NCBI GenBank assembly: GCA_028023455.1 | Contig: JAQFVV010012536.1 | Location: forward strand, 2,126,001 to 2,190,000 | DNA: 64,000 nucleotides | DNA from: Epiperipatus broadwayi | Taxonomy: Eukaryota; Onychophora; Udeonychophora; Euonychophora; Peripatidae | Reading direction: 5' to 3' | Shown here: positions 21,765 through 35,013 of the stretch, one piece after another | Numbering within the stretch: the stretch's first letter is position 1 | Layout of the letters: each line of letters opens with the position of its first letter | Program-made: the position numbers and the translations under genes | The notes under the pieces: generated by a model | Databases searched by the model: none | Told to the model about the DNA's origin: nothing | The model's input: the letters and a program-made list of their open reading frames with translations, nothing else

Positions 21765-22065
21765 TATTTTTTAAAAGTTGTTTTTATTTAATTTGAGAAC
21801 TAATGCATTAAAAGGCGAAAAAATACTATTTTTGTTGAACCACAATTTTGATTGATATATGTAACTTTAAATAAAAGCATGGGATTTTCATAAATTAATT
21901 CAATTGATCGTAGAGTATTTGGTTTGATCACAAGCTGTATTGAGTGAATTGATTAATTTACCAATGTCACGTGCTTTTATTTAATGTAAATTGTGATCCA
22001 AAAAAAAAGTATTATTTCGTTTTAGCACATTAGTTCTCAAATTAAAGAAAAGCATTTTTTAAATA
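21765..22065. repeat. Foldback repeat (imperfect inverted repeat)
   Basis: The left arm (about 21765-21886) contains TTTGAGAACTAATGCATTAA and AAATAAAAGCATG. The right arm (about 21972-22065) contains CGTGCTTTTATTT and TTTTAGCACATTAGTTCTCAAATTAAA. The central loop is about 85 bp. No coding sequence is seen. Confidence 0.65.
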
Positions 22066-22167
22066 AAAATTTGGAAATATATCATCCAAATGCTAAATTT
22101 ACAATTTAGATAAGATTTCAATTAAGTAATATTCTGAATAATCCAGATTATGTTAAATAAATTGTAT

Positions 22168-22268
22168 TACAGTGTGCTGGAGTGATGTGGAAAGAGAGGC
22201 TAGAGGTCGGAGATGGATTGAACTTTGAGAGACCTTCATCCTGCAGTGGATTGATAATGATGGAAAAT
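22168..22268 (+). mobile_element. RTE-like LINE 3' terminal fragment
   Basis: Plus-strand GATGTGGAAAGAGAGGCTAG, GGAGATGGATTGAACTT and GAGACCTTCATCCTGCAGTGG correspond to the last 100 bp of the RTE-like family, followed by a GATAATGATGG tail. Confidence 0.7.
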
Positions 22269-22269
22269 G

Positions 22270-23590
22270 ATAATTATAGGGTGTAGGGATATATATATGA
22301 TTATCTAATATATTATAAGTGCATAACAGCTAGTAAAAACATGTCATGGTGTGATTTATACATATATGAAAACTTCTTTTCTTCCATTCACCTAACATTT
22401 ATCATTTTTATAAAATAATAATAATAAATTCACCTTGTGTTTCTATTTTTTTTTTGTTTGTTTGTTTGTTTTAATTAATCACAACTTGTTTATTACAACA
22501 ACATTTTTTTTTATTCGTAGTTATCAAATGTGTGTCTGATTTTGTTTTACTAATCATTTATTTTTTAATAGTCTGCCTTGTACTTCTAAGCCATACATCA
22601 ATTGCTTGAATAGGCTGGTGTTGCTAATGTTTTTTTTTCTTTCTTTTTTTTTTTCATCTCTTTCGAACTTTCACCTCTTGTAAGTTAGATCGTATAAAAT
22701 TAACTCAATGTAAGGAACACGTTTGCTTTGAAAAGATAAAATGGTAAGCTATTTAGAATTATAAAAGAATTTTTTTATTTATTAAGTTCGAAATAATTAG
22801 TATTATAATAGGAATGTAGGTATTTAATGTATACCTATTAAGTAGCAATACTGCAGTTATAATGAAATATAATAATGTTTAAAAAATGAATTTTTTTAAA
22901 TTAAAAAAAAAGCATTTATAAAAAGATATATATATATATATCAAGTAAAAATATATTCTATATAATATTTTTCCAGATGCATCTCTATTTAGCTGGAGTT
23001 ATCAGTTGAATCGCCAGATTAATTTGATGGTTATTAGCTCTTATCCATGAGGAGGATCGAATTTGTGTATACAGAATTACTTTTATTTCTTTTATAGTTA
23101 GTAAACTAATAACCTGAATTTAAATAACACTTTTGTAAACTAGATTCTATATTTATAAACTTCTGATACTAGATTCGAAACATAGGGTTGTTTCACTCTT
23201 AGAATATTAGCTTTGGTAAAATATAAGAAGTAAAGCTGGTTGCTAACTAGAAACTAGACAGGGGATATAGATATTGCATCTTGATTAGTTAAGCTCACAA
23301 TAGATGACGCTAAAGTAAAGCAAGAATGAATTACCGCTCTATGTGAAGATGTTGATAATTAGCAGAAAAATTTAAGAGATACATTATTTGGTTTAGGTAG
23401 AGTAATTGAAGTTGATACAATATGTAGTAAATAATGATAAAGATTATACCTTCAGTATCTTAAGAAATAATACATAAATAATTATGTATTATCAGCTTAA
23501 AGAAAATCACTATCGTTTTCATTCATTAATATAGACTGAATGATTTCTCCAAATTTAATTCAGTTTGTTTTTCTATTCAACATAAGTCCA
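22270..23590. other. AT-rich spacer with homopolymer and TA runs
   Basis: It contains T runs near 22445 and 22630 and a short TA run at 22926-22941. No gene or recognised element is seen. Confidence 0.4.
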
Positions 23591-23594
23591 GGAA

Positions 23595-23870
23595 AATTTT
23601 TTTATTGTTCATCTAGTCATATCACATGTGGACCCTTAACTCTTTTAGTCTTTTTGGATCCACTTTCAGATATTATAATATTTTTTAATCGTACGTTTAG
23701 ACAACTCTATTTCAGTCTTAATTTTTTTCAGTTATGTAAATGACTTGTTTGTCTTCTCACCCATGAATGTCACTTTCCAATCCTCCATGTTACTTCCAAT
23801 ATATATTTCTCCATAGTTTATTTAGTCATCTGAAAACTCTCTATTGCTTTTGCAACTAAGTGCCGAAGCC
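23595..23870 (-). mobile_element. Strongly eroded RTE-like fragment
   Basis: TTCATCTAGTCATATCACATGTGGACC and TTGTCTTCTCACCCATGAATG with ATATATTTCTCCATAG parallel the better preserved minus-strand copies at 50.8-51.2 kb. The degree of erosion makes this tentative. Confidence 0.45.
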
Positions 23871-23954
23871 TTAGATTATGAAGATACTTTCAAATGGAAA
23901 ATTATTTTTGTATCACTGCACTAATTCAAAACTTTAATGAATAAAACTTTAATA

Positions 23955-24250
23955 TTTCATCATCATTTTAACCATTATCTATACACCGCATGATGAAGGT
24001 CTCTCCAAGTTCTATCCATCTTCTCCAGTATCTAGCCTCTCTTATCCACATCACTCCAGCACATTTCCTTATTCCATCCATATATCTCACTTGTGGTCTG
24101 TTTCTAGGTATTTTACAATCTCTTAGAATCCAGTTTAAGATGTCAACTCTCCATCTATTATCATCTCTTCCAGCAATATGTCCAGCCCAACTTCACTTCA
24201 GTCTCTTAATTCTTTCAATGATGTCAGTGACACCTGTTTGTTCTCTCAAC
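23955..24250 (-). mobile_element. RTE-like LINE 3' end fragment
   Basis: It has the same plus-strand hallmarks as the 20.6-kb copy: GATGAAGGTCTCTCCAAGTT, CCACATCACTCCAGCACA, TTGTGGTCTGTTTCTAGG and ATGTCCAGCCCAACTTCACTT. It is truncated and non-coding. Confidence 0.75.
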
Positions 24251-24562
24251 TAAGTATTTAATATTTATCAGATATTAAATATGGTGGATGCGAAGTCAAC
24301 ACTCCATTTAAGAAGAATCTGTCAAAGACACTGTTGTATACTGTGAAATTTTATAACAATGCTCCATTGCTAATTTTTATGATAATTTTAAATATTTTAT
24401 ATAAATATTAAATAACTAAATTTCTTAGAGTTGATGAGAACAAATTTATGTGTAAGCCTACAACAGTGTTCCCTAAAGAGCAAGAAAACAGAAGAATGTG
24501 ATTGATTATGTAACATTTTTATCATTTCCATATTGTTAACCTTGTTTTTCCTCACATACATA

Positions 24563-25315
24563 TTAACCCTTTTCCCGCCTCTTACAAAGCTCCTCGTAGA
24601 CATCTGACGTCACTCTAACTCTGCCAGTTCTTATGCTAAAAAATTCGTTTGATAGGTTTTGAATAGGTTTTTAAAAGTTCTGTAAGATGGTGCCCTCTTC
24701 CGAATTATTTTACAAGTAAAAAATTAAAAAAAAACGCATTTAAACCTAAACAAAGAAAGAACATCAGTTGTAATTGGTTGTTAGTGAGCTCTCAGCCGAA
24801 AAAGACATTCTGATTGGCTGGAAAGAACAAAGAAACCGCCTGATCAAAGAAAATAAAGAAAAATGCTGAGATTTTCTTTTGAATATAATTTTAAAGAATA
24901 TTAAGTATATATTCAGTAATTACAAATGATTTTCAGAGAGAATACTAAAAAAACAAAATTATTTTCGAAAAATATTGAAGATTTTAGTAAAAATATTAAA
25001 GATTTAATAAAAAGAAATATTTACTTTTCTATAACGTAAAAGTCAACCTTTTTGTTTATATTATAGCTTTTATGTTGCCGAAATTGAATATTTTAGAATA
25101 AATAAATAGCAATTTATTTTTGAAAGAACTTTCGTTCTCTTTATAACCTGAAAAATTAGTAATATACTTTTTATAAACGTATCTGAGTTGAATTTAATAT
25201 TATAGGCGAATATGTTTTAACAATAGGCTTTGTCTTCAGTTTGCGAGTTGGCCAATTAAAAGATTTGATTTTTACCTCATACAACCAATAATATAATTAG
25301 CGGTTAAAAGGTTAA
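24563..25315. mobile_element. TTAA-flanked, piggyBac-type non-autonomous element (candidate)
   Basis: The unit lies between TTAA at 24563-24566 and TTAA at 25312-25315. Inside, the left end reads CCCTTTTCCCGCC and the right end, in reverse complement, CCTTTTAACCGC. These are short imperfect terminal inverted repeats next to a TTAA target, the pattern known for piggyBac elements. It has no transposase. Two CCAAT-like motifs (ATTGGTTG at 24775 and GATTGGCTGG at 24812) lie inside. A partly collinear relative is at about 30835-31190. Confidence 0.5.
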
Positions 25316-25512
25316 CCCTTATGAAATCTGACATTTTCTTTTGTTCCACCTGGTGAGAGTTTTTGAAAATGCTCAACTTTTCACCACTATATAAAATCTT
25401 TATTTTATACTAAAACTCAATAAGTTGGACTTTATTTGCTTTAATTTTATAAGTGAATAATATTCTAAAATATCACATTTGACCTTTTAAAAATATTTAA
25501 AAAATGAGTAGT
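25312..25512. repeat. Dispersed repeat with a TTAACCCTT end
   Basis: TTAACCCTTATG starts this stretch. Downstream blocks (CTGACATTTTCTTTTGTTCC, GACTTTATTTG, ATCACATTTGACCTTTTAAAAAT) are collinear with 27918-28095, which lies shortly after another TTAACCCTTT at 27713. The right end was not found. Confidence 0.4.
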
Positions 25513-27712
25513 CAATCAGAACAATGTACCAAAAACATCATCAACTAAGTATAAAATATTTTCAGAAAATGAATGAAATATTTTTTTTTTTTTTTTAATG
25601 TTAATGAATGAAGATAGATTTATGATAAATCTATCAAATTCTGATTTAAAGTCTGATATTTGTTTTTTATTTGAAAAGATTTTAAATCAATATCAGTTCT
25701 GACAGATAATGACATAATGGACATTATGGTTTTGTTTCTTTATATTATGGCCAAATTTATCAACTATTTCTAAAAGTAAAAGATAAATGAATAAACAGAA
25801 AGTTTGCATCTGTACTTTTTTTATTTTAAATAATAAATAACTAATTAGTGTGTAAATATAACCAAAAATATTTTTTTAAATAAACTCAAAATCATATTTC
25901 ATTTATTCCCAAATCTTTGCATGAAAACTAGACCAGAAGAAAGTACATGCCTTTCAGAATTTTCTTCTGTTGTAAATAATATACTAATGCCTTATATCCT
26001 AAGCTCACTGTCTGTAACATAATGATCTTTTCATATTGTTTTCTAAATTAAAAGTTCAATAAAAGAAGGCTCACAAAAATTGACTTTTAAAATATCCTAA
26101 GCTAATATTACATTAATAAAAAAAAACAGCAATATAAAGTGAGAGAACTACCACTCCTTTTTAAAAATAAACAAGCCAGCTTTTACTAAGACAATATAAG
26201 CCAATTACTCAAGGCTTTAATAGGTTTATAAACACATAAATGTCAAAGGTGTTTGCCTTGACTGCAGATTGAGATTGTTGATAGCTTAAGGGTTGATTGA
26301 TATTATTTATTGCTAAGCCACAACTTCTAATGAATCTGAGAGTTATTGAATTAAGTCTCATACATATTATTGCTCACACTTGCTACATTAATAAAAACTC
26401 AAAAACAAATCAGAAATAGTATTATTTATATTTCTGAAAGGGAACTAGATTAATAGCATAATGTGAAATAATTAATTAAATTTAATAAAGAAATTTTTAA
26501 AAGATTTTTATCAGCTCCTAATATCATCACATAATAATTTTTTCTGGTAAAATAAATGTAAACTAAATTGAGGCTGATATTGCAAAATTTGATTTTTTTA
26601 TGTATGTTGTGTTCAGTTTTAATAGTGTTTGTGACAAAATAAAACTATATTTAGTATAATTATTAATAAAATTACCTTTAAACATAACTAAAAGAATGAA
26701 AAAAATTAAGAGCATAAATTTATTTCAAGAAATCAAAAAAGCATGCCTTTTTATGATACTTACAATAACACTTGTTTCTTATATGCTAGGAAGTAACTTT
26801 AAATCTTTCTAGAAATATTCTATACTTATAAAAATATATTTTACATTTTTTCAATAAATTTCAACTTAAGAAATAAATAGGGGAACAAAATGATTATCAC
26901 CAAAAATAATTTTTCAGTTTTACAAAATAATGTGAACAAGTGCTGACATTTTGTACAAATTGATTTCTGCAAGTTGATCTTTGCATTATTGACTTTTTCC
27001 TTATGTTATTGATAATTCCTGAATAAAAATAAAAATTAAAATATAAGCTCATTATTATTCTGTTGTAATCATTGAGTGAAATTCAACACAAATATTAGCA
27101 TACAGGTCACTCAAATATTATCCTGAGTTAATATGTGGGTGACAAAAAGAATCTGCCAAATTAGGGGTAAATGCCACCATTTAATTATTTATTTACATAA
27201 TTACAATGAAATGAATTATTCATAAAGCTATTTGAGATTCTATCTGTTGAAAATTACTTAAGATGAAATTAATTCAGGTCATCATATTTCTGTCATTGAA
27301 TGTTGAAGATTGTGAATGTCATTGTCCCTACTTGACATCTTAAGAATTCAAACATCATCAGAAATAGTATCAGTTTTACTTGTTCATGTAATTGAATATT
27401 AATATAATATTAACAATCTATAAAGCAAGTCATATATAATGTGACATTGCTTTTAAAAGCTTGTATTACAAATGTGTAAACTTCCTTTATTAATATAATA
27501 TTAGATAGATAGATAGTTAATTAAATTTAATTAATTAACACTTGCTTGAAAATTTTAGTTTTCCTCAGAATAATTACTTCATTATTTCTGATGCCAATTA
27601 GTTTATACCTTTAGTTGGGCAGAATCTGAGGACTATTTATGTCCATAGTTGTATTTAATTTTATGATAAGTAGTTTCAAATGAATGAAAAATATATATAT
27701 TTCTAATTTTTA
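25513..27712. other. Long AT-rich region, nothing recognised
   Basis: More than 2 kb of AT-rich DNA with T and A runs (25581-25598) and a short GATA run near 27505. No ORF of note and no repeat linked to elsewhere. Confidence 0.4.
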
Positions 27713-28100
27713 TTAACCCTTTCCCCCCCCCCCTATTTTTTGTGTGTTGAAAAAAAAAAAAAAAATTAAAAGGTTAATAGATGGCAGCAGTTATCAGCAA
27801 AAATAAAGCTCTGTAGTTTAAAGATTAAATTACAGAATTCATGTTGCATAAAATGTAGCACTTTATTTGTTTTCAGATTGCTCATGATTTTATTTAATTA
27901 TCTTGCAATGTTTTACCATTCTGACACCTTTCTTTGTTCTCAATTGCTACAAGCTTTCAACTTTCATTTTAATATTAAATCATTATTATATATCAGAATA
28001 TAATAAATTTGACTTTATTTGATAAATATTTTTGTCTAGAAAGTAAATAAATTTTAAAAAATCACATTTGATTTTCAAGATTATTTTAAAAATTAGATTA
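27713..28100. repeat. Second copy of the TTAACCCTT repeat, with C and A tracts
   Basis: TTAACCCTTTCCCC runs into a long C tract and then an A tract, ending AAAAGGTTAA at 27768-27777. A 57-bp miniature flanked by TTAA on both sides therefore sits here. 27918-28095 then matches 25316-25510. Confidence 0.4.
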
Positions 28101-28817
28101 AAGTGCTGTTTCATTATTCAACTTTAGGAGGAGCAGATTTAATTTGCAAAATAAACAAAATTTTGATGTTTGTTTTTAAAATGTGAATGAATAATTATTG
28201 ATATTTAGAATAATTATTAATATCTAGTAAATCTAACAATTTATGCTTTAAAAGCTTAAATTTTTTTAATAATTTTTATGATAATGCTATATTTTCTAAC
28301 CGACAATTAGTAATTTCTATAGTGTTACTCAGAAAAATATATTTTTTATATTTAAAAATGAAATACTTCTGTAGAAAATAAATGTGTAATAATATATATA
28401 TATTCTTGATTTGTAATAATTATCGTACAATTATTATGCAAAAATAATGATAATCTTTCCAAAAAAATCAAGTTTTTGGTCATTTATAATATTGCCTCAA
28501 AGTACTATTGCAAAATTATTATAAAGTTTGAGACCCCCAAGAATACAATTATCATCATTGTTGAGCTTACTAAGCCTTGATTTTTTGCAATTAAAATATT
28601 AGAGAAAAATGTGAATTTTAAAGTTTGAAAAAAAAAGTTATCAAAATCTCTCAATAAAGGGCTATAGTTGCAAATTGAATTTCTTGACTTCTGGCCTGAT
28701 TGAGACTTGAAAAAAGAAAAACTTGTTAATAAATATAAAACATTTTTATTATGTAATGCTTTTAGAATGCTCTAATTATATGTCATGGGAAAGAAGAAAA
28801 AATTATATTATCTAGAT

Positions 28818-29302
28818 CAGGGGTGTCCAACAAGTTGATCATGATCCACCAATCTATCGCAAAGACAATTTTGGTCGATTGTGAGGCCAATCTGGCAAGA
28901 GCTGTCAGGCAATAAGTGAAACAAAATATGTCAAGATTTTCAAGTTTTTTTGTTTTGTTTTTCATCTAAATTTTTTTTCAATTCTAGATAGGTGAAGTTC
29001 ATTAAGTCTATCATTATTGAAAATAATATTTTTAATCTTGACTTAATGTAGCTAATTTGAATAAATAAATACTGTTAATAATTACTCATGTTGCTTTGAT
29101 TCCCCAGGACATGAGTTTTTTGGCCCATTAAATAATTGTTATTTTTTCTAGGTAGATATATAAAAATAGTATGTATTTCACACCTCCCTTCACTTAGACT
29201 ATGCCTATGACAACAAGTCATTTGCCCATGACAACAAGTCAATCGCAACAAATTTTAAAAATAAAAAGTAGATCTTATGAACACAAAAGTTGGCCACCCC
29301 TA
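28818..29302. mobile_element. hAT-like non-autonomous transposon with 8-bp target duplication
   Basis: The left end is CAGGGGTGTCCAAC and the right end GTTGGCCACCCCTA. These pair as short terminal inverted repeats of the CAGGGGT.CCAAC type common in hAT elements. Flanks are ATCTAGAT (28810-28817) and ATCTAGCT (29303-29310), an 8-bp target duplication with one difference in 8, the size made by hAT transposases. The 485-bp interior has no transposase. Confidence 0.8.
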
Positions 29303-29310
29303 ATCTAGCT

Positions 29311-32300
29311 AATGTAAAAATAAGGTTTGTTTTTGTTTCTCAAATAAATCTATAACTTTTACTATTTTTTTGTTCTTTTTTATGTTTAAAGTGAATTTTT
29401 ATAATAATTTTGTTAGAAAATATTGTTATTCACACTGAAAGTTATATATATGAAAAATTAAATTTTGTAAAATTAACTTTGATTTAATTATATTATTTGA
29501 CCAAGGAAAGGTTAAAATTCATCACCTTTTAAAATAATATGTCTTTTATTCAGATAGAAATGAAATTAATATTTTTGATATCACATAATTATCTATTTTA
29601 AAAATAATAAACAATGAAATCCAGGTCACCATGATTGAAGTCTTTGGTTTCAGAGAAACTTCAGCATCTGCACTCATAATTCAAAAGTCAAAAAAATAAC
29701 AAATATTATCTTTCATGAAGGTTTCTGAATTACAGCTGATAGTGTTGAGAGGTCTTATCTGTTGACAATAAGATTTCTCTAAAACTAAAAGCATTAATTA
29801 TGAGTCTAAATTCATTTCTAGCTAAACAGAAAGTGTATTAATGCTTGTTATTCACTTAAAAATTTTAATGTTTGCCATTACATAAATGTTAATTTAATTA
29901 TTATATATAAGATAAATCAGAAAACTTGTTTAATCTCAGGAATTGTCAATTAGTAGTAACTGATCATTCTTTAGCAACATCAAAGGTTTAAATTTACCTC
30001 TGTTTACAGGGATATGATCTCATTTCTATTCTTTATTATAATAAAGAATATATATCTATGTATAAAAAAATATAATAAATATATATATTTACTATATATC
30101 CATGGAAATATTTAATACAATATATATATATATTAAAGCATAAATTGTCTAAAGCTAACTAGTTTCAAATTTAATTCATATGATAAATCTCTTGTCAAAA
30201 TAACTTCCATCTTTTATCTATAGGTGTTGCATTGACACCAGAATGTGGATTTTATTGGTTTAGTAAATTTGCAATGTTATCATCTGAATATATATATATA
30301 TTAAAATTTTGATTCAAAAAATGTTATAACAATTTACACTTTTAGTGAAATTGATTCAATTTATACAAAAAAAATAGTATGAAAACTAAAAATAGTCCCA
30401 ATATTTCAAGTTCTTGAAAAACACTATAAGATAATCTTTAACTTTTATATTTTTTATTTAATAATCTATAAAAGGATTTTAACCTGTGAACTGTACTGTA
30501 TGGCAATTTTTCTATGCAGCTTTGCCTCCTTTTCAAACCACTATTTTCAATGTTATTTTGCTGATTTTACAGTTATTTTATTGAGAAAATCTTACTGATT
30601 GATGCTGCCACCTTTAGAATTTATTTAAACTAATAAATCAATAATATTTAACAGAATAACAATGATGTAAGCACTGCCTTTCAAGGAGCAAATTGGTTGT
30701 TTCTTCTTTTTTTCACCAGAGTTCACCTGTCAATAAATTTTGACCATTGAATTTTTGTTTTGATTTTTCAAGTGAAAATATGTTTTAGAATTTTTTTTTT
30801 GACACATTGATGATTTTTTTTACAAAATGTGTGTGAAATATACATTATTTTAGAAAAAGTATTCAGATTTTAGTAGAAATTTTTTACTTTTACATGAAAG
30901 CAAATTGACAAAGAAAAATCAACAAAGTGCAGTTTTAATTTATAATTGGATAAGAAACATATGATTTATGTTTACCACTATACATTATTTTCAACAATTA
31001 TAAATAGAAATTTATTTTTAAAAAACTTTCATTCACTTTAATAATGTAAGGATTATTAGTTTGCATTTTAGAAACTAAACTAAAACAAATGTAGTTTTAA
31101 AAAATAATATATTTTTACTTCTGATACTCTAATTGACCAATCAGAAGTCTGGAACTTTAATTGAATCTGGCAATAGGGATTCTGTACTATTAAAGAATTA
31201 AAGTCAGCGGTATGGTTACTCTATTTTATGTACATCTAATTAGATAAATTATTATAAAATAAACAAGACATTCTGAAATAAACTCTACAATATTCAAAAT
31301 ACCGATATGTAAAAACAAATCATTTTAACTGTAAAATATGGACTCATGGTGGCAGTTATGTTATACAATGTATGTATTAATATTTTGAATATTGTAGAAT
31401 TTTTTGTAACACATATTCTTACAATGTGCACATAGCGAATCATTATGGAATAAAACTATAATATATTTTAGATTGTATAATATTTGCATAACCTTTGTCA
31501 ACAAGTTTATCAATAAATGTGATAATGATTTTTTTAAATTATTATATCTATCTTCTCATAAAAGCATTGTCAAATTTCATCATAGTTTTTAGAATTAACC
31601 TTTTTTATTACATTTCATCTTTCAAGCCCATGACTTTGTGTTTGAATCCAGGTCATGTAGACCTTGGGGAAATCTTTAAGCTTACCATTTTCCAGGTACC
31701 ACATTTTTTTACCTAGTTAGCTAACATTAATTTTACTTGTTTATAGATTAGTACCAACTATCCATAAATAAAGAATACAATAAGAAAGAAACTCATTTAA
31801 AGGCCCATCATCTGACAGTCAACTAGTTTGGTAACTTTTTCTTTACTGCCTCTCTTTGGAGAATATTGGAGAGATCTTTGAATTTCAGCTTTTTTATCAT
31901 TTTTTATTAGTTTTTTTATTTATGGCCAGTATATTATGATATTGCTTGTCATAGTACTTTATTGTTTCGGGCAGTAAGATTAACATATTTGTATACTTTA
32001 TACATATATCTATTAAATCATAAATGGTAACAGCTAATATAAATCACATCACCACATCCATCATCATTAAATAAACCAATAAAATATTAGTCATTTGTTG
32101 TCAAGGCAACACAACAATTTGGATAGAAAATGAAATCTTTTTACTCTCTAATTACGGTCTACAATAAATCGCCCGCATTCTATTGGGTTATTTAAGTAAT
32201 AGAGCTATGACGATGTGATTTATAAATATGCACATATCCTCGTTAACACATATATACATGTAAAACTGATTTTTATAATTTCTTGGAATATTAAATTTGG

Positions 32301-33237
32301 TATATATAACTTTTTCTCTTTATTCCTATTAAGAAAATCATACATAATGTATTTGCATTGTTTTGTGAAGTTTTATAAACTTTCTATATAACGTTGTGTT
32401 TACTTTTTAATAACGCTGATAGAAAGTTTTATTCAAGAATCTAGTTGAAACCAGAAACAACTAATCGCAAAACCATTTAAAAACTGAGCCACTAAATCAT
32501 TCCTGAATGCCTATTGGCATTTAGTAATGAAGCATCTTTTATTTCTTTCCTTACAATATAAGCAGAGAATATTTATTTTAAATGTGAAATTTTATGATTT
32601 GGAAATTTTAAACGTTACAATAGATTTTTTACATTCGTAGTTAAACTAAATATATAATGCTTTATACTTTTTATTACAGACATCAATGAAACGTTAAAAT
32701 ATTATGTTTTTATTAATTATGTATTGTACAAAGATGCATATGGAGGGTCATGTTAATATTGAATAAATTTAGCATGTTTACATGCAGAGATGTAATGTAG
32801 TACTAATACGTATTTAATCTAAAAATCTTTGCTATTATTATTTTTAAAATGTTTGCTCTTCCGGTTTAAATAATTTAATTTCAAAAAATTTTAAAGATAA
32901 TAAGCTTGTTTTTATATCAGTTCTGTAATTTCTGGGTATTCATTTTGTAAATACTTTCAATACTCTTTATACACAAATGCCCATTTTATCATCTTCATTG
33001 GCTGATGCTCTTAAGACAGCAGCTGCTTATTTGTCTTATTCATTATGCAGTTCTTTTTTGGCATTTGGGTTTTCAAGATTATTTTGCTTCCTGGTTAAAA
33101 TGTTACTAAAAGACAGTAATCTTGCAATCACATTGTTGGAAATTTTAAATTGATTAATCTTGGATTTCCAAATGAATTTATAATTGTTCATTGAGAAGGG
33201 TATAAGACAGAGTAATTTCATATCTCCAAAATTTTGA
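29311..33237. other. Long AT-rich region, mostly unassigned
   Basis: The region has TA-rich microsatellites (30050-30135, 30287-30301) and no long ORF. About 30835-31190 resembles the inside of the 24563-25315 element in the same order (GATTTTAGTAGAAATTTTTTAC, AATAGAAATTTATTTTTAAA with ACTTTCATTC, TTGACCAATCAGAAG), so an old copy of that element is likely there. Nothing else could be named. Confidence 0.4.
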
Positions 33238-33960
33238 CAGTAGTGCTGCACGAAGTATTTTGTGGATTAAAATGGGAAGCTAAAAAAATAACAGTAAATG
33301 AAGATTATTTAAGTCATTTTGACTTTGCAGATGATGTAGTTGTTTTTGCAAATAATGCTTCAGAGCTTCAGGAAATGTTGCAAGAGTTATCAGATGGAAG
33401 TAAAAAAGTATGACTAAACATAAATGTTAAAAAGTCTGAAGTAATGTTCAATGGATTTTCTCAAAAGATGAAACTAAAGATTGATTGTGATGAGTTAGAA
33501 GAAGTTAATAGTTACAAATACTTTGGTCAGATTATTACTACAGATGGCAACATAATGAATGAAATTAATCATAGAATTAAACTTCATTGGAGTGCTTTAC
33601 ATAGAATTAAGCTTGGTTGGAGTGCTTTTGATAGAAATAACTTAATATTAAAAGGAAATATGATATGTGTTTGAAAAGGAAGGTTTTTAATAGATGTTTT
33701 ACCAGTTCTTACTTGTGGATCTGAGATATGGACACTTAATAGAAGAGCAATATAGAAACTTCAGACCATTTAAAGAAGTATGGAGAGATAATGTGATATA
33801 TGGGTAAAAGAACAAACAGCTGTTACTGATATTGCTGAAAGAATTAAAAGATTGGAGTGGGGTTGGACATATTGTTAGAAAAGATGATAATAGGTAGACA
33901 ATTGAAATCTTAATCCAGATTCCAAGTGAAACTAGACTTAAAAATCTCAAAAATTACTGA
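33238..33960 (+). pseudogene. RTE-like reverse transcriptase fragment
   Basis: It opens abruptly in VLHEVFCGLKWEAK and then gives NEDYLSHFDFADDVVVFANN (about 33293-33352, the FADD catalytic box), SELQEMLQELSDGSKKV, a stop, and NVKKSEVMFNGFS. A 76-codon frame (33444-33674) follows with YKYFGQIITTDG. The IKL.WSA..R segment is present twice in a row (about 33577-33638), an internal 30-bp duplication. Further on VGHIVRKDDN (about 33862) marks the C-terminal region. It is truncated at both ends and dead. Confidence 0.8.
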
Positions 33961-34208
33961 ACCAAAAATGAAATAAAAAATTAATAAAACAAAGATGTTC
34001 ATTAGAAAAACATCTTTCAAATTTCTTAATATAAATTCAAATGAAAAGTGGGAATTATTTAAGAAACAGTAAACTAATTCTCAGACAATAAGTCCTAAGA
34101 ATGATAAGAGTAAATAAAAAGTATTAAAAAAAAATTAAAGAAATACTTTTTTTCATGTAAAATTTGAATACAAGTATAATTTATATACTTGGAGTTTAAA
34201 TGTGATTT

Positions 34209-35013
34209 TGGGGGATTTGAACATAGATATTCAAGCTTCCCTCAGCCATCCACCCGATCCCATATAACTGACACACATGACAACCCATATGTGAAATGGA
34301 TAAATGAGCTCCAATATATGCATTTCATGCTGAACCTGCACTCATCAGTTGATCCAGATCATCATCTCCTGCACATACTTATAATCAGTACTTGATTTAT
34401 ATTAAGATAGCATATCTTCAAACTTTAATGTACAGACTTCAATCTACTCCACCTTACAACTCTTCGGTCATCCATACCATTGAAAATCTGATGACAGTAT
34501 ACCAAATTCCTTGTTGATGTCAATATTATTGTCATGCCCATGTTGACTTTAAGTCATTCTGACCTATGCGGGTACAAATTATACTTGTATTCAAATATTA
34601 CAGATTGAGCCTGTATCTTGCCTGGCCCTCTTCTGTGTATTTAAATGGGTATGGTCCTGTATATAGTCAGAGTGACCTAAAATCAACATGGGCATGACAA
34701 TAATATTGGCATCGACAAGGGATTTGTACATTTCATCATATTTTCAATGGTAAGGATGGCTGAGGAGTTGTAAGGTGGAGTATATTGAAGCCTGTCTATT
34801 AAAGTTTGAAGATTTTTAATTTTAATATAAACCAAGTACTGATTATATATGTGTGAAGCAGATGATGATTATACCAACTAATGAGTGTTGGTGCAGCATG
34901 AAATACATATATTTGAAATCATTTATCTTTTTACATGTGTGTGATCATGTGTATTGGTTGTATGAGATAGAACGGATAGCTGAAGGTGCTTGAAATTCTG
35001 TGTTCAAATCCCC
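34209..35013. repeat. Long foldback palindrome, arms about 360 bp
   Basis: The left arm (34209-34574) and right arm (34654-35013) are inverted copies around an 80-bp loop. Matching ends include GGGGATTTGAACATAG against CTGTGTTCAAATCCCC, and inner parts include TGTCATGCCCATGTTGA against TCAACATGGGCATGACA. Each outer end carries a B-box-like GTTCAAATCCC, hinting at a tRNA-derived origin. Single arms recur at 37140-37570, and a short relative is at 49483-49684. Confidence 0.8.

Noticed and set aside
24770-24825. Promoter from two CCAAT-like boxes
   Set aside because: The boxes lie inside the candidate TTAA-flanked element and no transcript-like sequence follows.
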